From an uncultured Clostridia bacterium (GTDB taxonomy: Bacteria; Bacillota; Clostridia; TANB77; CAG-508), in NCBI GenBank assembly GCA_947595555.1, contig CANQES010000090.1, positions 1 through 5,257 on the forward strand: a DNA stretch of 5,257 nt, written 5' to 3'. A program made the position numbers and the translations under genes. Shown here in pieces: positions 1 through 4,301 of this stretch (its first letter is position 1; each line of letters opens with the position of its first letter). The notes beneath the pieces were generated by a model. It was not told the DNA's origin. It worked only from the letters and a program-made list of their open reading frames with translations, and did no database searches.

Positions 1-96
1 GGATATACCTGTTCCCATTCCGAACACAGAAGTCAAGCCTAAATGTGCCGAAGATACTTGTGGGTTACCCTGCTGGGAAAATAGGTTGTTGCTAGA
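1..96 (+). rRNA. rrf: 5S ribosomal RNA, 3' portion (5' end outside window)
   Basis: This is the 3' three quarters of a 5S rRNA. The diagnostic core CCTGTTCCCATTCCGAACAC at 8-27 and the following AGAAGTCAAGC are the conserved loop B/helix III region of bacterial 5S. The helix IV/V segment (TACTTGTGGGTTACCC, then TGCTGGGAAAATAGG) and the 3' strand ending in GGTTGTTGCTAG complete it. Judged against a usual length near 117 nt, about 25 nt of the 5' end are missing because the window begins inside the gene. The exact 3' end (about 94-96) is set by family resemblance, since the 5' strand it pairs with is not visible. It is presumably the last gene of an rRNA operon reading rightward. Confidence 0.93.
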
Positions 97-112
97 TTTT
101 TTTATTTATAAT

Positions 113-169
113 AAAAAAGTTAGAAATTAGAATATAAAAGTTTGTTATATTTTAATTTCTAATTTTTTT
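113..169 (+). terminator. Rho-independent terminator after 5S rRNA
   Basis: An AT-only inverted repeat pairs 120-136 with 146-162: 17 bp including one G-T wobble, around a 9-nt loop. It is followed by seven T residues (163-169). The preceding A-run (113-118) can pair with the T-run, so the hairpin could act in either direction. The position, just after 5S and before a new promoter, fits the end of an rRNA operon. The lack of G-C pairs makes the stem weaker than a typical terminator. Confidence 0.75.
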
Positions 170-196
170 GCACTTTTTTATATAATATGGTAAAAT
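168..196 (+). promoter_or_regulatory. Sigma-A type promoter of the unknown gene / flavin reductase unit
   Basis: The -35 box is TTGCAC at 168-173, followed by a 17-bp spacer and the -10 box TAAAAT at 191-196. The first two bases of the -35 box come from the T-tract of the preceding terminator, so the new transcription unit starts directly where the rRNA unit ends. The expected transcript start is around 202-204, leaving a leader of about 20 nt before the ATG at 224. Confidence 0.65.
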
Positions 197-223
197 AAAA
201 AAGAAAAGAAAGGAGAGATAAGT

Positions 224-919
224 ATGCCAAAAATTGAAACAAAAAATTATCTTACAAGGTTAGGAATAAAATATGAAGATTTAGAAACAAAATTATTAAA
301 TCTAACAGATGAAGAAGTAGAAGATAGCTATATTGATAAATTAGTGGACATCTATGTTGAATTAAAGGGGGCTAAAGAAAATGATGAGATAAAAGATGAC
401 ATATACAATTTGTTAGCTAAGGGACATTCAAAAGTAAAAATAATTATATTGGAAAATAAAATAGATGAATTGAGCGAAATGTCAGGAAAAGAAAGAGATA
501 AAGATATTTTAATTGGAATGTATAAAATGTCTTATGAAGCATTAAAAACAGAAGAAAAAAGAAAACAATATGCCAAAACTCTACAAAAACAAAAACCATT
601 TAATCAAGATTTATTAGAGTTAATCAAGAAAAATGGAGGACATCCAGATACTGAACTAGAGACCAAGCAATTTTTTAAAGGAAATATTCCAAGTAAATTA
701 GCAGAATTAAACGACAAACCTGATTATTCAGTAGAATATGAAGATGGAGACATTGTATTATTTCACAGAGGTTCATTTGTTTTTGATAATGGACAATTTA
801 TGGACAAAACAAACAAATACCTTATTTGTGTAAAAAGTTTATTAGGAGATCATATAGGAATATCATATGATTTTTATGGAGATGTAAAAATCATTGAAAT
901 GAAAAATCCACGGATATAA
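224..919 (+). CDS. Unrecognised protein, apparently truncated by a frameshift
   Basis: I do not recognise this 231-residue protein. The start is supported by AAAGGAGAG at 209-217, about 8 nt before the ATG. Residues 1-135 look mostly helical and are rich in K and E. Residues 100-117 (MYKMSYEALKTEEKRKQY) loosely resemble the last helices of a J-domain, but the HPD motif expected earlier is absent. Residues 165-226 alternate hydrophobic and polar residues as a small beta-rich domain would. No signal peptide or membrane segment is seen, so it is probably cytoplasmic. The reading frame stops soon after a run of five A's (902-906), while the +1 frame continues with matching codon use to 1097. Removing one A gives a 290-residue protein ending one base before the flavin reductase gene. 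Expression of the truncated form is possible but unproven. No function is assigned. Confidence 0.75.
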   Translation: MPKIETKNYLTRLGIKYEDLETKLLNLTDEEVEDSYIDKLVDIYVELKGAKENDEIKDDIYNLLAKGHSKVKIIILENKIDELSEMSGKERDKDILIGMYKMSYEALKTEEKRKQYAKTLQKQKPFNQDLLELIKKNGGHPDTELETKQFFKGNIPSKLAELNDKPDYSVEYEDGDIVLFHRGSFVFDNGQFMDKTNKYLICVKSLLGDHIGISYDFYGDVKIIEMKNPRI

Positions 920-1097
920 AGCAGCATTACTAAAAGCAATTAATCAAATTATGTTAGACAAAGAAACATTTTTAGGTTCAATTGAAAGAGATGAAAAAGG
1001 TTATCACATAATGAAAGATATGTCACAAAAATTAGCAATTTTAAAATATGAGCAACAACAAGAACAACAAAGAAACAAACAAAGAGAAGGAAGATAA
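903..1097 (+). pseudogene. Out-of-frame C-terminal remainder of the unknown gene
   Basis: From 903 a frame shifted by one base from the upstream gene stays open for 64 codons and ends at TAA 1095-1097. The product begins KIHGYKAALLKAINQIMLDK, continues as a plausible helical segment, and ends in a Gln/Lys/Arg-rich tail. It has no ATG near its beginning and no Shine-Dalgarno of its own. Its codon use matches the upstream ORF, and its stop abuts the next gene at operon-like spacing. These points suggest it is the true C-terminus of the 224 gene, separated by one extra A in the 902-906 run. It could be a real mutation or an assembly/sequencing error in a homopolymer. Confidence 0.7.
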
Positions 1098-1098
1098 T

Positions 1099-1668
1099 AT
1101 GTCAAAAATAACATGGAAACCAGGAACATTTTTATATCCATTGCCAGCTGTAATGGTAAGTTGTGGAACAATGGAAAAATCAAACATTATAACAGTTGCT
1201 TGGACAGGTATTTTAAATACAAATCCAGCAACTGTATATATTTCTGTTAGACCAACTCGATATTCTTATAATTTAATAAAAGAAAGTGGAGAATTTGTTA
1301 TAAATTTGACTACAAAAAATTTAGTAAGAGCAACTGATTGGTGTGGAGTAAAATCAGGTGCAAAAGTAGATAAATTCAAAGAAATGAATTTACACAAAGA
1401 AAAAGCAAAATTTGTAAAATGTCCAATGATAAAAGAAAGTCCAGTTTCAATAGAATGTAGGGTAAGAGATATACAAGAATTAGGTTCACATCATATGTTT
1501 ATAGCAGATGTACTGGCAATTAATGCTGATGATAAATACATTGATGAAAAAGGGGCTTTTGATATTTCAAAATGTGATTTAATAGCTTATTCTAATGGAC
1601 ATTATTATTCATTAGGAAAAAAACTTGGAAAATTTGGATTTTCCGTTCAAAAAAAAAGAAAAAAATAA
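1099..1668 (+). CDS. Flavin reductase family (flavoredoxin-like) protein
   Basis: This 189-residue protein belongs to the flavin reductase-like FMN-binding split-barrel family, cytoplasmic proteins that bind FMN and pass electrons from NAD(P)H or other donors. Family features include NIITVAWTGILNTNPATVYI (29-48), the phosphate-side stretch RPTRYSYNLI (51-60), GEFVINL (64-70), DWCGVKSG..VDKF (80-93), ESPVSIEC (113-120) and GSHHMFIADV (129-138). The C-terminus is lysine-rich. The length is usual for the family. An in-frame ATG at 1048 would add 17 Asn/Lys/Glu residues, but that stretch overlaps the reconstructed end of the upstream gene in another frame. The ATG at 1099 has AAGGA at 1087-1091 and begins at MSKITWKPGT, where the homology begins. 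With one base between it and the upstream stop, translational coupling is likely. The physiological substrate cannot be told from sequence. Confidence 0.88.
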   Translation: MSKITWKPGTFLYPLPAVMVSCGTMEKSNIITVAWTGILNTNPATVYISVRPTRYSYNLIKESGEFVINLTTKNLVRATDWCGVKSGAKVDKFKEMNLHKEKAKFVKCPMIKESPVSIECRVRDIQELGSHHMFIADVLAINADDKYIDEKGAFDISKCDLIAYSNGHYYSLGKKLGKFGFSVQKKRKK

Positions 1669-1678
1669 GCAAAATCCA

Positions 1679-1707
1679 TTGACAGAACAGGAAAAAAGTG
1701 GTACAAT
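1679..1707 (+). promoter_or_regulatory. Strong extended -10 sigma-A promoter of the rpmG-secE-nusG-rpl cluster
   Basis: A perfect -35 box TTGACA (1679-1684), a 17-bp spacer and TACAAT (1702-1707) are preceded by the extended -10 motif TGG at 1699-1701. Only one base departs from consensus in the two hexamers. It begins 10 bp after the flavin reductase stop. Transcription should start near 1713-1715, giving a leader of about 75 nt before rpmG. No other convincing promoter was seen before rplL, so it probably serves the whole cluster. Confidence 0.85.
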
Positions 1708-1712
1708 ATTCA

Positions 1713-1739
1713 AGCGTATAATTATTACGGATGTACGCT
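1713..1739 (+). promoter_or_regulatory. Hairpin at the predicted 5' end of the rpmG leader
   Basis: AGCGTATA (1713-1720) pairs with TGTACGCT (1732-1739): 8 bp with one G-U wobble and an 11-nt loop. It lies exactly where the transcript should begin. There is no T-tract, so it is not a terminator. A 5' structure that slows RNase access is one possible role; this is inference. Confidence 0.45.
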
Positions 1740-1788
1740 CACATCGTTTCAAAAAAGTAATGTTAAAAAATACGGAGGTGTTATTAAT

Positions 1789-1953
1789 ATGGCAGCAAAA
1801 GGACCAAGAGAAAATATAACATTAGAATGTACAGAATGTAAAAGAAGAAATTACATGACTTCAAAAAATAAGAGAAATAATACAGATAGATTAGAAATCG
1901 TTAAGTATTGTAAATTCTGCAAAAAACGTACGACGCACAAAGAAACTAAATAG
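1789..1953 (+). CDS. rpmG: 50S ribosomal protein L33 (zinc-ribbon form)
   Basis: This 54-residue protein of the large ribosomal subunit has the normal L33 length. It starts MAAKGPRENITLECTECKRR and carries two CxxC pairs (Cys14/Cys17 and Cys41/Cys44), so it is the Zn-binding C+ type rather than the cysteine-free paralogue made under zinc limitation in some Bacillota. The central NYMTSKNKRN and the second knuckle YCKFCKKRTTHKETK are typical of L33. Shine-Dalgarno GGAGGTG at 1774-1780 lies 8 nt before the ATG at 1789. It is the first gene after the strong promoter at 1679-1707 and is followed by secE after 29 nt. L33 sits near the E site and is not essential in several bacteria. The position directly before secE-nusG is the common Bacillota arrangement. 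Confidence 0.97.
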   Translation: MAAKGPRENITLECTECKRRNYMTSKNKRNNTDRLEIVKYCKFCKKRTTHKETK

Positions 1954-1982
1954 TGAATGAGCTATTTTAAGGAGGAAATAAA

Positions 1983-2396
1983 ATGGCTAAAAAAGAAGCA
2001 AAAAAAGAAAATAACAAAAACAAAAAAAGCTTTTTCAAAGACTTTAAAGCTGAATTAAAAAAAGTAAGTTGGCCAACGCCAAAACAATTAGTAAATAATA
2101 CCATAGCCGTTGTAACAATTGTAATTATAACAGCAGTAATTGTTTTTGTATTAGACGTTATATTTGACACACTAAACAAACAAGGAGTTGAAAGAATAAA
2201 AGCTGTAGTAGAAACAACTGACGAAAATACAACAGAAGAAAACGCAACAACAGACGAGACATCTGAAAGCAATACTACAGAAGGAGAAGAATCAACAGAA
2301 ACAAACAACACAACTGATGATAATACAACAGAAAACTCTAATGAAAACTCAACAGAAAATAGTGTAGAAAATAACACAACAAATGAAGCAGAATAA
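1983..2396 (+). CDS. secE: Preprotein translocase subunit SecE with long acidic C-terminal tail
   Basis: SecE clamps SecY in the SecYEG membrane channel. Residues 1-15 are a Lys-rich cytoplasmic start. Residues 17-36 hold the conserved amphipathic helix and hinge (FFKDFKAELKKVSWPTPKQL), and about 40-60 form the single membrane helix. Single-span SecE proteins of Bacillota are usually about 60-75 residues, and the family core here ends near residue 68. The remaining residues to 137 form a low-complexity tail of Thr, Asn, Ser and Glu, with 20 acidic residues after position 76 and no Lys or Arg after 73. By SecE topology the tail should lie outside the membrane. Codon style is continuous with the core, so it is not a frameshift product. 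AAGGAGG at 1969-1975 supports the start. It lies between rpmG and nusG as expected. Confidence 0.95.
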   Translation: MAKKEAKKENNKNKKSFFKDFKAELKKVSWPTPKQLVNNTIAVVTIVIITAVIVFVLDVIFDTLNKQGVERIKAVVETTDENTTEENATTDETSESNTTEGEESTETNNTTDDNTTENSNENSTENSVENNTTNEAE

Positions 2397-2422
2397 TGTA
2401 AAATAAAAGGAGGCTAATAGAA

Positions 2423-2959
2423 ATGTCTCAAAAAGATTACGATAATGTAGCTAGATGGTATGTAGTACACACATATTCAGGCTATGAAAACAAGGTAAAA
2501 GCAGACCTTGAAAAAACAGTAAAAAATAGAGAATTAGAAGATTTCTTTTTTGACATCATAGTACCAATGGAAGAACAAATTGAAATCAAAGATGGGCAAA
2601 GAAAAACAAATCTAAAAAAGGTTTTTCCAGGATATGTATTAATCAAAATGATTGTAACTGAAGAATCTTGGTACATTGTAAGAAATACAAGAGGAGTTAC
2701 TGGATTTGTAGGATCAGGAACAGACCCAATTCCATTAACTGAAGAAGAAATTAGAAACATGGGATTTGAAGACATTCCAGTCAATGTAGATTATGATGTA
2801 AATGAACAAGTTCAAGTTATGAATGGACCATTTGAAGGATTTGTAGGTACAGTTCAAGAAATCAATAAAGAAAAGCATAAAGTAAAAGTTCTAGTATCTA
2901 TGTTTGGAAGAGAAACTCCAGTAGAATTAGAATTTTCACAAGTACAAAAAATAAAATAG
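2423..2959 (+). CDS. nusG: Transcription termination/antitermination factor NusG
   Basis: NusG binds the RNA polymerase clamp and influences elongation, pausing, Rho-dependent termination and coupling to ribosomes. The 178-residue length is usual. The NGN domain covers about 9-115, with RWYVVHTYSGYE (11-22) and the polymerase-binding hallmark VFPGYVLIKM (67-76), followed by WYIVRNTRGVTGFVG (83-97). The KOW domain covers about 125-178, with VQVMNGPFEGFVGTV (130-144). No extra domain is inserted. AAAGGAGG at 2406-2413 lies 9 nt before the ATG. The gene lies 26 nt after secE, in the near-universal secE-nusG pair, and its stop overlaps the rplK ribosome binding site. NusG-stimulated pausing is known to act in some Bacillota leader RNAs, so it could affect the L10 attenuator downstream; that link is inference. 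Confidence 0.98.
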   Translation: MSQKDYDNVARWYVVHTYSGYENKVKADLEKTVKNRELEDFFFDIIVPMEEQIEIKDGQRKTNLKKVFPGYVLIKMIVTEESWYIVRNTRGVTGFVGSGTDPIPLTEEEIRNMGFEDIPVNVDYDVNEQVQVMNGPFEGFVGTVQEINKEKHKVKVLVSMFGRETPVELEFSQVQKIK

Positions 2960-2966
2960 GGAGGTG
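2958..2966 (+). promoter_or_regulatory. rplK ribosome binding site overlapping the nusG stop codon
   Basis: AGGGAGGTG at 2958-2966 begins inside the nusG stop codon (TAG 2957-2959) and lies 8 nt before the rplK ATG at 2975. Ribosomes finishing nusG therefore stop on top of the next initiation site, which favours coupled translation. Confidence 0.8.
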
Positions 2967-2974
2967 CCATTAAA

Positions 2975-3403
2975 ATGGCAGAAAAGGAAATATCAAATAT
3001 TATTAAATTACAAATTGAAGCAGGAAAAGCAACACCAGCTCCACCAGTAGGACCAGCATTAGGTTCAAGTGGTGTAAACATTATGCAATTTGTAAAAGAA
3101 TTCAATGATAGAACAGCAAACCAACCAGGAATGATTATACCAGTAGTAATTACTGTATATCAAGACAAATCATTTGAATTCATTACAAAAGTACCACCAG
3201 TAGCAGTATTAATTAAAAAAGCAATAAAAATTGAAAAAGGTTCAGGAAAGCCAAACATGGAGAAGGTTGCAAAAATAACAAAAGCACAAGTAAAAGACAT
3301 TGCAGAACAAAAAATGCCAGACCTAAATGCAGCTAGCCTTGAAACAGCAATGAGCATGGTAGAAGGAACTGCTAGGTCAATGGGTGTAGTTGTTACAGAA
3401 TAA
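2975..3403 (+). CDS. rplK: 50S ribosomal protein L11
   Basis: L11 binds the GTPase-associated region of 23S rRNA and, with L10 and L7/L12, forms the stalk base where elongation factors act. It is also needed for RelA-type (p)ppGpp responses. The 142-residue length is standard. The N-terminal domain (about 1-72) has the proline-rich segment KATPAPPVGPALG (18-30) with Pro21, Pro23, Pro24 and Pro27, the thiostrepton-contact region, and GVNIMQFVKEFNDRT (33-47). The rRNA-binding C-terminal domain (about 76-142) has KAQVKDIAEQKMPDLNA (103-119) and ends GTARSMGVVV. The start is fixed by AGGGAGGTG 8 nt upstream. L11 and L1 are normally co-transcribed, and here they are separated by 50 nt holding a candidate L1-binding RNA. 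Confidence 0.98.
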   Translation: MAEKEISNIIKLQIEAGKATPAPPVGPALGSSGVNIMQFVKEFNDRTANQPGMIIPVVITVYQDKSFEFITKVPPVAVLIKKAIKIEKGSGKPNMEKVAKITKAQVKDIAEQKMPDLNAASLETAMSMVEGTARSMGVVVTE

Positions 3404-3412
3404 AAAATATAA

Positions 3413-3440
3413 TTGGGAGAGCTAAGCTCGTTTGAACCAA
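3413..3440 (+). promoter_or_regulatory. Candidate L1-binding mRNA element before rplA
   Basis: Outer stem TTGG (3413-3416) pairs with CCAA (3437-3440), and inner stem GAGC (3419-3422) pairs with GCTC (3426-3429) around a 3-nt loop. Between them lies an asymmetric internal loop, GA on the 5' side and GTTTGAA on the 3' side. The GGGAG on the left and TGAAACC-like TTGAACC on the right resemble the L1 target in 23S rRNA and in known L1 autoregulatory mRNAs. The outer stem reaches the first A's of the rplA Shine-Dalgarno (AAAGGAGGT 3439-3447), so L1 binding would block rplA initiation. The stems are short, and the call rests on resemblance and position. Confidence 0.6.
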
Positions 3441-3453
3441 AGGAGGTAAAAAA

Positions 3454-4137
3454 ATGAAAATATCAAAAAGATACGCAGAAAGCGTAAAATTAATTGACAA
3501 GACAAAAGAATACGAAGCTAAAGAAGCTTTAGAATTAATCGAAAAAATGCCAAAACCAAAATTTGATGAAACAGTTGAATTACATGTAAAATTAGGAGTA
3601 GATTCTAAACATGCAGACCAACAAGTTAGAGGTACAGTAGTACTTCCACATGGTACTGGTAAAACACAAAGAGTATTAGTATTTGCAAAAGGACCAAAGG
3701 CAGAAGAAGCAGAAAAAGCAGGAGCTGACTTTGTTGGAGCGGAAGAATTAATACCAAAAATTCAAAATGATAACTGGTTTGATTATGATGTTATCGTTGC
3801 AACACCAGATATGATGGGTGTTGTTGGAAGATTAGGTAAAGTATTAGGACCAAAAGGATTAATGCCAAACCCTAAATCAGGAACAGTTACTATGGATGTA
3901 ACAAAAGCTATCAATGAAATCAAATCTGGTAAAGTAGAATATCGTTTAGACAAAACAAACATTATTCACTTAGGATTTGGAAAAGTTTCATTTGGAAGTG
4001 AAAAATTATTAGAAAATTATGAAACTGTTATGAATGCAATTATAAAAGCTAAACCAGCAGCTGCAAAGGGACAATACATTAAGAGTATAGCTGTAGCTAC
4101 TACAATGGGACCTGGAATTTATATCAGTCAAAAATAA
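3454..4137 (+). CDS. rplA: 50S ribosomal protein L1
   Basis: L1 forms the mobile L1 stalk, binds 23S rRNA helices 76-78 and helps release tRNA from the E site. It is also the usual translational repressor of its own operon. The 227 residues match the family (about 229-234). Domain I is split between the ends (about 1-65 and 160-227) and domain II lies between them. The hallmark is GVVGRLGKVLGPKGLMPNPK (122-141). Also typical are FDETVELHVKLGVD (37-50), the QVRGTVVLPHGTGK segment (57-70) and the terminal ATTMGPGIYI (215-224). AAAGGAGGT at 3439-3447 lies 6 nt before the ATG. The stop TAA is followed at once by a second in-frame TAA. A 153-nt spacer with the L10 leader separates it from rplJ. 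Confidence 0.98.
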   Translation: MKISKRYAESVKLIDKTKEYEAKEALELIEKMPKPKFDETVELHVKLGVDSKHADQQVRGTVVLPHGTGKTQRVLVFAKGPKAEEAEKAGADFVGAEELIPKIQNDNWFDYDVIVATPDMMGVVGRLGKVLGPKGLMPNPKSGTVTMDVTKAINEIKSGKVEYRLDKTNIIHLGFGKVSFGSEKLLENYETVMNAIIKAKPAAAKGQYIKSIAVATTMGPGIYISQK

Positions 4138-4146
4138 TAAATAGAA

Positions 4147-4185
4147 AACCAAAGACAGTAGGCAAAAGTAAGTCCTACCGAGGTT
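4147..4185 (+). promoter_or_regulatory. L10 leader: L10(L12)-binding domain
   Basis: This matches the conserved ribosomal L10 leader of Bacillota. The outer stem is AACC (4147-4150) with GGTT (4182-4185). The internal loop is AAAGACA (4151-4157) opposite CGA (4179-4181). The inner stem is GTAGG (4158-4162) with CCTAC (4174-4178). The strings CCAAAGACAGTAGG and CCTACCGAGGT are the recognisable conserved blocks. The complex of L10 with L12 dimers is known to bind this RNA and repress rplJ-rplL. Here binding would hold bases 4178-4185 that the antiterminator needs. Confidence 0.92.
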
Positions 4186-4229
4186 ATCAAAGAAAACGTG
4201 TATTTACTATGCACTCTTTGTACCATCGG
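4178..4229 (+). promoter_or_regulatory. Predicted antiterminator of the L10 leader
   Basis: A long imperfect helix can be drawn by hand. CCGA (4178-4181) pairs with TCGG (4226-4229), GGT (4182-4184) with ACC (4222-4224), CAAAGA (4188-4193) with TCTTTG (4215-4220), and GTGTA (4198-4202) with TGCAC (4210-4214). That is 18 bp in four blocks separated by small bulges, with a 7-nt loop at 4203-4209. It uses the right arms of the L10-binding stems on one side and the left arm of the terminator on the other. It cannot coexist fully with either. Folding energies were not computed. Confidence 0.65.
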
Positions 4230-4255
4230 AGGACAAAGAGTGTTATTTATTTTTA
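4212..4255 (+). terminator. Rho-independent attenuator of rplJ-rplL
   Basis: CACTCTTTGT (4212-4221) and ACAAAGAGTG (4233-4242) form a perfect 10-bp stem with an 11-nt loop, followed by the T-rich tract TTATTTATTTTTA (4243-4255). It lies after the L10-binding domain and before rplJ, so it would stop transcripts when L10 is in excess. Transcription attenuation of this kind has been reported for the Bacillus subtilis rplJL leader. The T-tract is interrupted by A's, which suggests partial read-through rather than full termination, as an attenuator needs. Confidence 0.85.
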
Positions 4256-4274
4256 TAAATAAAAAGCAATTTTT

Positions 4275-4301
4275 AGGAGGTGAAAAATGAATGGCAAGTG
4301 A
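4275..4301 (+). promoter_or_regulatory. rplJ initiation region with overlapping five-codon out-of-frame ORF
   Basis: AGGAGGTG (4275-4282) precedes two ATG codons, at 4287 and 4291. The one at 4287 opens a frame reading Met-Asn-Gly-Lys then TGA at 4299-4301. The one at 4291 opens rplJ in another frame. Distances from the last G of AGGAGG to the two starts are 6 and 10 nt, so both can be used. The short frame ends within the first codons of rplJ, where re-initiation or competition could modulate L10 synthesis. It could also be chance in an A-rich spacer. Confidence 0.45.

Noticed and set aside
641..649. His-Pro-Asp triplet at residues 140-142 of the unknown protein, considered as a J-domain HPD motif.
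   Set aside because: It falls after, not before, the J-like helix at 100-117, so the order is wrong for a J-domain; likely coincidence.
1048..1098. In-frame ATG at 1048 giving the flavin reductase a 17-residue Asn/Lys/Glu-rich extension.
   Set aside because: The stretch is the out-of-frame reading of the Gln-rich end of the upstream gene, it has no ribosome binding site, and family resemblance begins at the ATG at 1099.
1627..1644. GGAAAAT/ATTTTCC hairpin near the end of the flavin reductase gene, considered as its terminator.
   Set aside because: It lies within the coding region and is followed by A's rather than T's on the plus strand. It could only serve the minus strand, where no gene is seen.
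1625..1819. 64-codon plus-strand reading frame spanning the flavin reductase end, the promoter and the rpmG start.
   Set aside because: It overlaps two real genes and a near-consensus promoter, has no ribosome binding site, and its product has no protein-like pattern.
1967..2377. 136-codon minus-strand reading frame opposite secE, with a hydrophobic Ser/Val-rich product.
   Set aside because: It is the antisense shadow of the repetitive secE tail and has no promoter or ribosome binding site.
2220..2390. Repetitive DNA in the secE tail, considered as a CRISPR or tandem repeat array.
   Set aside because: The units are short, irregular and in frame with coding sequence, with no constant repeat length or spacers.
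2482..3357. Three minus-strand reading frames opposite nusG and rplK (2482-2784, 2854-3105, 3160-3357).
   Set aside because: All lie opposite highly conserved genes, and their composition is that of complementary codons only.
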